Source: Aliiruegeria sabulilitoris (lineage in GTDB: Bacteria; Pseudomonadota; Alphaproteobacteria; Rhodobacterales; Rhodobacteraceae). From it: DNA of 64,000 bases. The stretch is taken from assembly GCF_001558155.1 (NCBI RefSeq), contig NZ_LOAS01000003.1:287751-351750 (forward strand), read 5' to 3'. This document shows positions 55,815 through 64,000 of the stretch, piece by piece. The stretch's first letter is position 1; each line of letters starts with the position of its first letter. The notes under the pieces were generated by a model, which worked only from the letters and a program-made list of their open reading frames with translations, had not been told where the DNA came from and did no database searches. Position numbers and translations under genes: made by a program.

Positions 55815-56330
55815 CTTCCGCCCCCAATTTAGGTGGGGGCGGACTGAAACCCGACGCTGCAAATGCGCGAGCGAATATAACGCGTTGAGCAGGCTCATCC
55901 GCCCCTTCCGAGACCGCCAGGAAAACAACGCAGCGATGGTGCGCCATGGGTCATCGCCTCCCGAGAGTGCGAGCCTTTGGCTGCAGTTGGCGAGGGCGCC
56001 GAGGTGCATTGCACGGGCGTGAGCGACACGCGGACTGTCCATTCCGCCTGTCCGTGGCGCTGAAACAGGGCGATGCTGTCGATTGGATTCGCAAATCCCG
56101 ATTGCCTGTAGACGCCGCCATGTCCGTCACTGCGATGCGTGCGAATGCCGGTGGTGCGACGTGAAATCTGGGCTACCATACAGGGACCCAGATCGCAGCC
56201 CGGGCCGGGCCGCATGTATTGGTTCCATCGAGAAGGAATTTCACATGACGTTTTCGCTTTCCACTAGATGTATGAACCAGCGCTCGCGGATCGAAATCCC
56301 ATGTTTCCATTCCGATGAAAGGGAACGGGG
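55815..56330. other. 516-nt stretch without a convincing gene
   Basis: Short open frames exist on both strands, but none has a ribosome site, a recognisable motif or consistent GC3 bias. The base use is mixed compared with neighbouring genes. It could be decayed mobile or gene sequence; I see no terminal repeats or transposase motifs that would show this. Confidence 0.4.
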
Positions 56331-57605
56331 GTGAAGGCCGGGCAGACCGGGCCCGGTCAGACACTGACCGGCTCGCGGGCCTGGATTGCCAAGCTGATTG
56401 GCGACCTGCGCGCGAGCTACTGGTTCATTCCCGGCCTGTGCCTTGTCGCGGCACATCTCATCGCAACCCTGACATTGCAGGCGGATCGCGCCTATCCCGC
56501 CCTGATCTCCGCCCTGCCCTCCGCGTTTTCTCAAACGCAGGTCGAGGGGGCGCGAGGGCTGCTGACATTGATGGCCAGTTCGGTGATCGGCGTGGCCGGC
56601 GTGATGTTCTCCATGACCATGGTTGCCGTGTCTTTCGCCTCGGGGAATTTCGGCCCGCGGCTGATCGGAAACTTCATGAGGGACCGTTGCACGCAATGGT
56701 CGCTTGGCATCCTCATCGGCACCTTCGCCTTCTGCCTCCAGATCCTGCGTGCCGTGCATGCAGGTGGCGAAGTGGAAGCTTTCCTGCCCCACCTGTCGCT
56801 CAATGCCGCCTTGTGGCTGACGCTGATTTCAATGGGCGTGATGATCTATTTCGTCCACCACGTGCCCGAAACGATCAATGTCAGCAATATCGCCTCCGCG
56901 CTTGGCCGACGGCTGGAAGCCGGGCTCCGCGCGGAAATCGACGCCGATCCGCCGGAGCCAGTGGCTATGACACCGACCGGCGCGCCGGATGCCCAGCCCT
57001 GTCTCGGGCGTTCCGGCTATGTACAGACACTCGATGCGGACCGTCTCCAACAACTCGCTGAGCGCGAGGATTGGCACATCCTGCTGCGAGCAGAGCCCGG
57101 CGATTTCGTCACTGCGGAAATGCCTGTGCTGGAAGTTTACCTGACTGCCAGCGCATCCGCTCCGGATGAGCAGGATGTGGCGGCGTTGATCGCCTGTTTT
57201 GCAATTGGAGACGAGCGCACCGAGGACCAGAACCCCAGCTTCCTCGTCGATCAACTGGTCGAGATGATCGCCCGGGCGATGTCCTCGGGCGTAAACGACC
57301 CATTCACCGCATGTGATTGTCTCAACCGTCTTTACGCCGCGCTCGATGTCGCGCTGACGTACAAGGGCGGGGTTCACTCGGTGGAGCGCGGGCCGATGGG
57401 CCAGAAACGGCTGACCTTCCCTGCCCTTCTGAATCGTTCTTTCGGCGCCAGCTTGCCCTATGTCAAAACGGACCGGATGGCTTGCGAGCACGCGGCCTCA
57501 CTGGTTGCGCGGTTGCGGCCCTCGGCGCGCAACGAACGCGAGGCCGAAGCGCTGGACACGCTGTCGCGCGAACTCGCCGGCGCGGAGCCGCACTCCGGTG
57601 AATAG
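56331..57605 (+). CDS. DUF2254 family membrane protein
   Basis: A 424-residue protein. Four hydrophobic segments occupy the first 180 residues (SYWFIPGLCLVAAHLIATLTL, GLLTLMASSVIGVAGVMFSM in shorter pieces, GILIGTFAFCLQIL, LWLTLISMGVMIYFVHHV). A soluble domain follows with SFLVDQLVEMIARAMSSGVN and ALNDPFTA-like SGVNDPFTACDCLNRLY. SPGVNDP-type loops are the DUF2254 hallmark. The start is GTG 56331 after AAAGGGAACGGGG; the in-frame ATG upstream hits a stop. The function is unknown. Confidence 0.85.
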   Translation: MKAGQTGPGQTLTGSRAWIAKLIGDLRASYWFIPGLCLVAAHLIATLTLQADRAYPALISALPSAFSQTQVEGARGLLTLMASSVIGVAGVMFSMTMVAVSFASGNFGPRLIGNFMRDRCTQWSLGILIGTFAFCLQILRAVHAGGEVEAFLPHLSLNAALWLTLISMGVMIYFVHHVPETINVSNIASALGRRLEAGLRAEIDADPPEPVAMTPTGAPDAQPCLGRSGYVQTLDADRLQQLAEREDWHILLRAEPGDFVTAEMPVLEVYLTASASAPDEQDVAALIACFAIGDERTEDQNPSFLVDQLVEMIARAMSSGVNDPFTACDCLNRLYAALDVALTYKGGVHSVERGPMGQKRLTFPALLNRSFGASLPYVKTDRMACEHAASLVARLRPSARNEREAEALDTLSRELAGAEPHSGE

Positions 57606-58230
57606 CACAAAGGCCTATTTTTTCATAATGATGGCCCACATTTCTTCATTCCCGACATGAGCCGTGCGGGGCCACGGCGATCGCGGCATCGGAAGGTTTT
57701 TGGGGGGATACTGCGCGTTGTGCTGCCCATCGCGTGGCTCGGTCGTTTCCTGGAGCCCTATATTCGGGAAATGATCCAATGCGCTCGTCTTGCTGGTCGC
57801 GGCAGGATCGAACTGCGGCGCCCTCACATCGGGCTGCAGCTTACTTGCCTGGCCCATGCCCAAGTTTTTCGGCCTGAGATAGCCACCGCGTAACGGTTGC
57901 CATGCCTTTCACGTGGCGAATGCCATTCAGAAGGGCGTCCGGCGTCTCCTGGCTCTCCGTGATCCGGATCTGTGCGATCCTGGCCGCCGCACTGGCTTTC
58001 CACCAAATCGGTCAGGGGCGGAAAACAGGGGGCGAACGGGACGGTGTTGGCTCAGCAAGCATTTTTGTCTCCTTTGATCAGTATCGCGCCGCGTCTCGGT
58101 CCATGCTTCGACAACGAACTGCGAGGAGAACTGCTCCAGCAGAAAATCGACTCTGCTCGGGACCGGTCGCATCGAACCATCCGTTTCCGGAGGAAGAGCC
58201 CCTGCCCCGAACCGGCTTCTTCCAAGCGCA
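57606..58230. other. 625-nt stretch without a convincing gene
   Basis: Frames on both strands are open for 60-200 codons, but they show no family motifs and no good start signals. They are not supported by codon bias. The stretch separates the DUF2254 gene from the 3' end of the chemoreceptor gene. Only the chemoreceptor terminator just beyond is clear. Confidence 0.4.
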
Positions 58231-58266
58231 AAACTGCCCAACCTCCGCTATGGAGATGTTGGGCAG
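58231..58266 (-). terminator. Terminator of the chemoreceptor gene
   Basis: On the minus strand CTGCCCAAC...GGTTGGGCAG with an inner TCTCC/GGAG(G) pairing is followed by TTTTGCGC. It lies about 57 nt after the stop. Confidence 0.75.
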
Positions 58267-58322
58267 CCTCAGCGCTCCTGGAGCCCCGCACGCTATTGGA
58301 GCCGGCGCCCGAACGAACGCGT

Positions 58323-60350
58323 TCAGAAGTGTTCCCAGCCCTCATCGAGTTTTTCGGCCGTGTTCGCGGTGCTCGCCGCAGGAATGGCAGCAGGTTTGCG
58401 TATCACGGCCTTTTGGACCGGACGTTTCACGGAGGCCCGTTGGGGTTGCCTGCCTGCCAGCGAGAAGCTGCCGGTGTTTTCCTCCAGAGTCGCGGCTTGC
58501 GACTTGAGCGAGCTGACTGTTGCAGTGGTCTCCTCGAACATGGCGGCGTTTTGCTGCGTGACCTGGTCCAGCCGGTTCACCGCAGTGGAAATCTCGGCAA
58601 GGCTGGTCGATTGCTGGGCCGAGGTGTCCGCAATCGTCTCGACCAGTTCGTTCAGGTCCAGGATCATCTTGCCGATTTCCTCTAGCGCCGTGCCGGAAGA
58701 ATTGGCGAGTTCCACCCCACCGTCGACTTGCTCGGTCGAGGTGGCGATCAAGGCGCTGATCTCGCGGGCGGATTCCGATGAACGTTGAGCAAGGGCCCGG
58801 ACCTCGGACGCGACGACCGAGAAGCCGCGCCCGGCTTCCCCCGCACGCGCGGCTTCCACCCCGGCATTGAGCGCCAGTAGATTGGTCTGGAACGCGATTT
58901 CGTCGATGACATTGGTGATATGGGAGATCTTTCTCGAGCTCTCCGCGATCTCGGTCATCGCCGTGATCGTACGCTGGACGACTTCTCCGCCGGCTTCGGA
59001 TCTCTGACGCGCGAGGACAACTGTCCTGGCGGCATCCTTCGCACCCTGGCTGGAATTTTCCACCGAAGCGGTCAGTTCGGTGATGGCAGCGGCGGTTTCT
59101 TCCAGAGACGCCGCCTGGGATTCGGTGCGACGCGACATCTCGGAGGCCGCCTCGTCCAGCGCATCGCTTTCGCTGCGAATGGTAAGGGAGCTTTCGACGA
59201 TCGACCCGACAAGAACCGCAATCCTGCTGACGGCGCTGTTGAAATTATGCCGGAGCTGCTCGTATTCCTGCGGGAAGGCCTCCTCGATCTGTACGCTCAG
59301 GTCGCCGTTCGACATGGCGCTCAGGGATCCCGAAAGCGCATCCACGACTTTCTCCTGATCGGCCCGATGCCGTTCGCGCTCCGCTTCCACAAGGGCGCGT
59401 TGTTCTTCCCTCTCCTTGCGTTGATTTTCTTCTTCCTCGTGGCGACGTTCGGCCTCGGCGGCCTGGCGCCGCTCCATTTCGATTTCCTTTTCGCGGGCTT
59501 CCTCGCGTTGCCTGGCGAGCTCGGCGTCCTTTTCGTCCTGCTCTTTTTCCAGTTGCCGTCGCTCCACCATGGCACCTCTGAAGGTCTCGATTGCCCGCGC
59601 CATGGCGCCGAGTTCGCCGTTCCGGCCGACATGCGGCACCTCGGCGTCGATATCGCCATCGGTCATCCCGCGCATCCGCCCCATCAGGGCCGACAACGGT
59701 CGCGTGATGCTCCGAACGAGCAGCGTCGACAGAACGACCAGAAGGATGAGCCCGATTGCCGAAACGATCAGGCTGATCTTTTTCATTACCCAGATGTCGG
59801 CCTGGATATCAGACAAGTACGAGCCGGCGCCGACGATCCATCCCCATTCGGAGAAGTCGTGCGCAAAACTGATCTTGTCTTCATGGACGGTCTCACCGGG
59901 CTTAACGAAGCGATAGTTGAACGAGCCTTGACCTTCGGCCCGGGCGATATCGCGCAGCTCCTTGTATACGTTCACACCGTCGGCGTTCTTGTAGGTTGCC
60001 CGGCTTTTCCCGACCAGTTCCGGATTTGGCCGCATGACTTCCATGACAAGATCGTAGTTGAAGACGAAAAAGTACCCGTCGTCATCAAACCGCATGTCGT
60101 TCAGAAAACGTCTGCCTTCTTCCATGGCGGTTTTTCGGTCGATCTTGCCACTCTGCACTTCCTCCTCGAGAGTCACGAGCACGCTGGTTGCCGTTTCGAC
60201 AACGTCGTGGAGGTGATCCTTGCGCATTTCATAGATACTGTCGGCCGCGACCGTTTGAAGGACTTCCGACAGGCTGAGTGTGATCAGACAGGCCAGCCCG
60301 ACGATCATGTAGATACGTACGGAGACCCTGGAGAGTAGGTGAGAGAACAT
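58323..60350 (-). CDS. Methyl-accepting chemotaxis protein with Cache sensor and CheR-type tail
   Basis: A 675-residue receptor: TM1 (about 12-32), a periplasmic single-Cache domain ([34 protein letters not shown]), TM2 (about 191-213), HAMP, a long charged helix (about 265-335, Glu/Arg/Lys-rich), a second HAMP-like element ([18 protein letters not shown]) and the signalling domain with hairpin tip [20 protein letters not shown]. The last five residues, GWEHF, fit the x-W-x-x-F tether for CheR/CheB. A PAS-GGDEF-EAL gene is divergent. The ligand is probably a small organic acid by Cache type (inference). Confidence 0.95.
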   Translation of the reverse strand: MFSHLLSRVSVRIYMIVGLACLITLSLSEVLQTVAADSIYEMRKDHLHDVVETATSVLVTLEEEVQSGKIDRKTAMEEGRRFLNDMRFDDDGYFFVFNYDLVMEVMRPNPELVGKSRATYKNADGVNVYKELRDIARAEGQGSFNYRFVKPGETVHEDKISFAHDFSEWGWIVGAGSYLSDIQADIWVMKKISLIVSAIGLILLVVLSTLLVRSITRPLSALMGRMRGMTDGDIDAEVPHVGRNGELGAMARAIETFRGAMVERRQLEKEQDEKDAELARQREEAREKEIEMERRQAAEAERRHEEEENQRKEREEQRALVEAERERHRADQEKVVDALSGSLSAMSNGDLSVQIEEAFPQEYEQLRHNFNSAVSRIAVLVGSIVESSLTIRSESDALDEAASEMSRRTESQAASLEETAAAITELTASVENSSQGAKDAARTVVLARQRSEAGGEVVQRTITAMTEIAESSRKISHITNVIDEIAFQTNLLALNAGVEAARAGEAGRGFSVVASEVRALAQRSSESAREISALIATSTEQVDGGVELANSSGTALEEIGKMILDLNELVETIADTSAQQSTSLAEISTAVNRLDQVTQQNAAMFEETTATVSSLKSQAATLEENTGSFSLAGRQPQRASVKRPVQKAVIRKPAAIPAASTANTAEKLDEGWEHF

Positions 60351-60581
60351 TTACGTGCCCGTTTTGCTGCATTCTCCACCAAAACCTGGCGTCTGGGCGA
60401 GACGAGCATTCGCGGGCCGCAAGGGAATTACAGACCAGCTCTACCGGATACGCAGATCTGATGGATTGATATATCACCTAACGTCAAGGTCTTAACAACA
60501 GGTGAGCGCATTTCGGCGCCATCTGCCTGTTTCGCGGGCGGTGCCGGTCAGAGATTTGTTAAGACAATTGTCGGATACGCC
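60351..60581. other. Divergent control region of chemoreceptor and GGDEF-EAL genes
   Basis: A 231-nt gap. An AT-rich core around 60460-60500 (TTGATATATCAC, CTTAACAACA) probably holds the promoters of both genes. No complete CtrA, FNR or Pho box is visible. Confidence 0.4.
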
Positions 60582-63500
60582 ATGGTGTGGCGACGACGTG
60601 TCACTGACGACAGATGGGCGATCAGCAAGATGTACCAAGGTGCCTTGGGTCCATTCGACCAGCAGATCCTGTTTCAGGCTGCCAAGCACGCGGGCTTTGC
60701 CCAATGGTTTGCGGACCCGCGGACCCGGCGGATGTGGGCGACGGATGCGTTCTATGATCTTCTCGGCTTCGACCCGCGCGAGGTCAGCCTGGATCACGAA
60801 TGGATCAGGAAACGCCTGCATCCCGATGATGTCGGCAAGAATTTCGAACGTATGCGAAAAGCCTTCTCCGGCGAGAATGACGGTTTCGACACCGATTTCC
60901 GTTTGATGTGCAAGGATCGGTCCTACAAGTGGTTCCATGCCACCGGCCGCCTCTATGAACGCGAAAGCAGCCGGGCGGAGCCGATCGTCTGTGGCAACCT
61001 GACCGACATCTCGAGCCGCAAGGCGACCGAAGATCGCCTGCGTGAAGCACTGAGCCTTGCCGAAACGGCCCGGGAGGAAGCCGAGAAGAGCGAAGACCTG
61101 CTGCTTCTGGCCACCGAATATGCCGGAATATCGCCCTGGTTGCTCAACCCAAGCTTCGGCACATTCATCCGCAACAAGCGCTTCAAGACCCTCGGCGGAA
61201 TACGGATGGACGGGGATATGGGCCATTCTTCCAACGTGTATTCCCGCATTCATCCCGATGATCTTCCAGCCGTCCAGCGGGAACTCGCGGACTTGCTCCA
61301 TGGGCAGCAAGACGTTGCAAAGGTCGAGCACAGGCTACTCCACGAGGAAGGCCATTATGTCTGGTGCTCGAGCATTGCGCGCCTGCTTCCGGCAACGGTT
61401 GAGAAACGCTCGAACCTGGTCTGTGGCGTCACCGTCGATATCTCGGAAAGAAAGGCCCATGAGGTCGAACTGAACGTGGCGCTGAAGAAAGCGCAGGCCA
61501 CCCGTCTTGAGGCTTTGGAAGCCGCGGATATACTGCGCCATTCGACCGAGAAAAGCAGTGTCGTTCCCTGGTATCGAATTCCTGAAACGGGTGAGGGAAA
61601 CGTGGCCGGCCACCTGGCGACGATCCTCGGCTTTCCGGCGGATTTCAAGATAGGGTTCCGGCAACTGCTCGAACTGCTTCATCCCGATGACGCCCGGGAC
61701 ATGGACGATAACTTCCTGGCCCTGAATCGGGGCGAGATCGAGGAACTCGGCGGCGCGTTCCGGTTGCGGCGGGCCGATGGAAACTGGCGTTGGTTCAAGG
61801 GCCGAGCGCAACGGGTGGACCGCTCGGCCGAGGGGCTTCCGGTCATGATCTGCGGCAGTCTCACGGATATCGACGAACTCAAGCAGAACGAGGCCCGCCT
61901 CGCCGAGACGGCTAACACGCTTCGGCGGTCGCATGAGCATCTGACGCTTGTGGCCGATGTCGCCCCCGTCGGTCTGTACGAGTTCCGGCTGTCGCCCGAT
62001 GGTCGCTTCGATTTCCCCTATTGCAGTGGGCGCTTCGCGGATTTCGCGGGTGTCGACCATGTCGAGATCATGAAGGACTCGATGAAATTGTTCCGTGTGG
62101 TGGTGCCGGAGGACATCCCGGCCCTCCTCGCGAGCGTTCACAGGAGCGCGGAAACGCTGGAGCTCTGGCACGCGCGGTTCCGGATTCGTCACCCCGAGCG
62201 CGGCATCGTCTGGCTCCACGGATCCTCCGTTCCCCGCAAGGAGCCGGACGGTACCTGTATCTGGACCGGCGCCTTTCTTGACGTCACCGCCGACATGGAG
62301 CGCGAACAGGAACAGCGTCACGCCCACCATCTCGCCGAGCAGATGCGCGCCGAAAACGAACGTCAGGCGCTGCATGACGGGCTGACCGGCCTGCCGAACC
62401 GGAGATATTATGACAAGGTGATCGGCGAAAGGCTGGAACGGGCGCGATCGGCAGGGCCGAAAGACGCGGTACTGATCCGCATCGATCTCGATTACTTTAA
62501 ACATGTAAATGACACGCTGGGCCATGAGGCTGGCGACAATGTTCTGGTCCACGTCGCGGAGATTCTTGAACGTTCCATCCGGTCGAGCGATTTCGCGGCG
62601 CGCATCGGCGGCGACGAGTTTTCAATTCTTATGGCCCCGAGTGCCTCGGAAGCGGTCGCGCGGGACGTCGTCAGACGTATCCGCAGCGAATTGCAGAAAC
62701 CGATGAAATACGAAGGTCGGCAATGTCGCTTCGGGGCGAGCTTCGGAGTGGCATATTCGCAGGATCTTTCTCGGGATGGGGCGGATATCCAGATGTTCGC
62801 CGACGCGGCGCTGTATCGTGCGAAGGTCTCAGGCCGCAATCGCCTGGAGTTCTTCACGCCCGACCTCCACCAATCGCTCCTCCGCGACCGGCGGCTTTCG
62901 GTCGAGATCCACGAAGCGATCGAAGGCGACCAGTTCGTGCCCTTTTTCCAGCCGCAAATCTCGGCGGAGACCGGCTGTCTTGTCGGCCTGGAAGTGCTGC
63001 TGCGATGGCGTCATCCCACCAAGGGGTTGGTCACGCCCGAGGCATTCCTGCAGGTCGCCGAACAACTGCGGCTGGTCGCGGATATCGACCGGATCATGAT
63101 GGAGAAATCGCTCGAAGCCCTCGGACGATGGCGCGAAAGGGGGCTTGAGGTTCCTAAGATCAGCTTCAACGTCTCCTCTGGCCGGATGCACGATCCTGGC
63201 GTGGTGGCCCTGGCCGCGCAGATGGCTGCCAGCAACACGCGGGTAACCTTTGAATTGCTCGAGTCGATCCTGATCGAGGAAGAGAATGCCGCCTTCCGCG
63301 ACCATCTGGCGAAGATTCGCGCGGCCGGCATCGATATCGAGATCGACGATTTCGGATCGGGCCACGCCTCGATCATCGGGTTGATGGAGATCGCGCCTTC
63401 GGCTTTGAAGATCGACAAGAGAATCGTGTTCCCCGTTGCGAGCGACGACCGGGCCCGGAAACTTGTGCGCGCGATCGTCGAGATCGCGAATACGCTCGGC

Positions 63501-63659
63501 ATCAACACCGTGGCCGAGGGCGTCGAAACCGAGCAACAGGCCAAGGCCCTGCGCGAAATCGGCTGCAACGTCCTGCAAGGCTACCTTTTTTCCTGTCCAT
63601 TGAGCGAGGAACGTTTCCTGACCTTCGCGCTGGAACTCGAAAAAACCTGTGCCCACTGA
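60582..63659 (+). CDS. PAS(x4)-GGDEF-EAL cyclic-di-GMP signalling protein
   Basis: A 1025-residue cytoplasmic protein. There are four PAS domains with PAC-type ends (about 28-150, 170-300, 325-440, 455-590). The GGDEF domain has intact GGDEF (676-680) preceded by an inhibitory RxxD site (RSSD, 667-670). The EAL domain reads EVL (Glu804) and keeps the NVSS, IDDFGSG, LKID, EGVET and LQGY positions needed for catalysis, so both synthesis and breakdown of c-di-GMP are possible. No membrane helix is seen. ATG 60582 is used; ATG 60630 is an equally plausible start. Confidence 0.93.
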   Translation: MVWRRRVTDDRWAISKMYQGALGPFDQQILFQAAKHAGFAQWFADPRTRRMWATDAFYDLLGFDPREVSLDHEWIRKRLHPDDVGKNFERMRKAFSGENDGFDTDFRLMCKDRSYKWFHATGRLYERESSRAEPIVCGNLTDISSRKATEDRLREALSLAETAREEAEKSEDLLLLATEYAGISPWLLNPSFGTFIRNKRFKTLGGIRMDGDMGHSSNVYSRIHPDDLPAVQRELADLLHGQQDVAKVEHRLLHEEGHYVWCSSIARLLPATVEKRSNLVCGVTVDISERKAHEVELNVALKKAQATRLEALEAADILRHSTEKSSVVPWYRIPETGEGNVAGHLATILGFPADFKIGFRQLLELLHPDDARDMDDNFLALNRGEIEELGGAFRLRRADGNWRWFKGRAQRVDRSAEGLPVMICGSLTDIDELKQNEARLAETANTLRRSHEHLTLVADVAPVGLYEFRLSPDGRFDFPYCSGRFADFAGVDHVEIMKDSMKLFRVVVPEDIPALLASVHRSAETLELWHARFRIRHPERGIVWLHGSSVPRKEPDGTCIWTGAFLDVTADMEREQEQRHAHHLAEQMRAENERQALHDGLTGLPNRRYYDKVIGERLERARSAGPKDAVLIRIDLDYFKHVNDTLGHEAGDNVLVHVAEILERSIRSSDFAARIGGDEFSILMAPSASEAVARDVVRRIRSELQKPMKYEGRQCRFGASFGVAYSQDLSRDGADIQMFADAALYRAKVSGRNRLEFFTPDLHQSLLRDRRLSVEIHEAIEGDQFVPFFQPQISAETGCLVGLEVLLRWRHPTKGLVTPEAFLQVAEQLRLVADIDRIMMEKSLEALGRWRERGLEVPKISFNVSSGRMHDPGVVALAAQMAASNTRVTFELLESILIEEENAAFRDHLAKIRAAGIDIEIDDFGSGHASIIGLMEIAPSALKIDKRIVFPVASDDRARKLVRAIVEIANTLGINTVAEGVETEQQAKALREIGCNVLQGYLFSCPLSEERFLTFALELEKTCAH

Positions 63660-64000
63660 AGCCGGCAGTCTCCTGCCATCGGCTTGCGAAAATAGCGCGT
63701 GCGCCGCCTCATGCGTCAAAAGATGGCACCTCGCAATCCACGCCTGATAGGCACGGCAAGTCCCGACAACATCGCGCCAGCTTCCGCGCCACTTAGGGAA
63801 TGCCGGTTCGCAGGCGACAAACGGGAAGCGACGTCCGGATGCGACTGCAGGAATCACCGTGTTAAGACTCCGTGCCGTTCCGTTCGATCTCGACGAAGCG
63901 CAGGCAGGCTAGCGCCGCGGCGTTACCCCCGTGCCCGGCGGGCAGCCAAGGCTAGGTGTTCAGTCCCGGCATCTGGTGGATCGGATTGACGATGAATCGA
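63660..64000. other. Downstream stretch at the window edge
   Basis: A weak hairpin (AGCCGGCAG...CTGCCATCGGCT) follows the GGDEF-EAL stop. From 63686 on there is no clear gene. A minus-strand frame entering from the right edge ends with a TAG at 63952-63954 after NPIHQMPGLNT and could be the C-terminus of a gene outside the window, but 15 codons are too few to decide. Confidence 0.3.

Noticed and set aside
55635-56215. Minus-strand frames with transposase-like basic stretches
   Set aside because: They have no DDE or helix-turn-helix motif and no terminal inverted repeats, and part is antisense to the SDR gene.
60463-60475. TTGATATATCAC as a possible FNR box between chemoreceptor and GGDEF-EAL
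   Set aside because: FNR needs TTGAT-N4-ATCAA; the half-sites here overlap with the wrong spacing.
62991-62999. EVL in place of EAL, as a sign of a dead phosphodiesterase
   Set aside because: The catalytic Glu is kept and the other metal and catalytic positions (NVSS, DDFGSG, LKID, EGVET) are present. Variation at the second residue is common in active enzymes.

Overview
The window looks like a chromosomal segment of a roseobacter-type marine alphaproteobacterium (Rhodobacteraceae). The evidence is high GC with strong GC3 bias, a phoR-pstSCAB-phoU-phoB cluster, chpT (the CtrA-pathway phosphotransferase), olsB/olsA for ornithine lipids, TRAP and Liv transport operons, a class II DAHP synthase, an RquA-like protein and TTAA-N7-TTAA (CtrA-type) boxes. 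No rRNA operon, CRISPR array, plasmid origin or intact insertion sequence is visible.

Layout. 1-9 kb: end of rpsI, a rhodanese/kinase-like pair, an orphan YejA-type binding protein, a candidate small RNA (about 3742-3817), 3-hydroxybutyrate dehydrogenase, a patatin phospholipase, a DUF502 membrane protein, pseudouridine catabolism (psuK-psuG) and a cupin. 9-16 kb: rpsB-tsf, a LuxR-type regulator coupled to aroQ, an FAD oxidoreductase, the RquA-like protein and a small DksA/TraR zinc finger. 15.7-23.3 kb: the phosphate regulon on the minus strand, with a clear Pho box before pstS. 23.4-30.4 kb: gamma carbonic anhydrase, gmk, yicC, a PAS_5 protein behind a CtrA box, DAHP synthase, a GlxA-type regulator and a PQQ-type sugar dehydrogenase. 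30.5-36.5 kb: a branched-chain amino-acid type ABC operon in which two small secreted four-cysteine proteins alternate with the transporter genes. 36.5-47.4 kb: OsmC, M32 carboxypeptidase, ctaA, trmJ-like, a ThiE-like protein, olsB-olsA, DUF3553, chpT and obgE-proB-proA. 47.6-50.6 kb: tRNA-Ser(CGA), a DUF2059 protein, rplU-rpmA and a GNAT. 50.8-55.8 kb: a TRAP transporter (probably for a sugar acid), a FadR-type regulator and an SDR. 55.8-64 kb: DUF2254, a chemoreceptor with a CheR-type C-terminal pentapeptide, and a four-PAS GGDEF-EAL protein, separated by long stretches without a convincing gene.

The most interesting signals are: (i) a promoter-hairpin-terminator unit at 3707-3817 with no coding gene; (ii) the paired Cys-rich secreted proteins threaded through the liv operon; (iii) an RquA-like protein implying possible rhodoquinone synthesis; (iv) a LuxR-type regulator whose acyl-homoserine-lactone aspartate appears replaced, coupled to aroQ; (v) two perfect CtrA boxes, one apparently driving a non-coding transcript; (vi) a dispersed intergenic repeat family with a conserved tail and interchangeable GC-rich hairpin heads.

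All calls come from reading the sequence by eye. Family names come from motif recognition and were not searched against databases.
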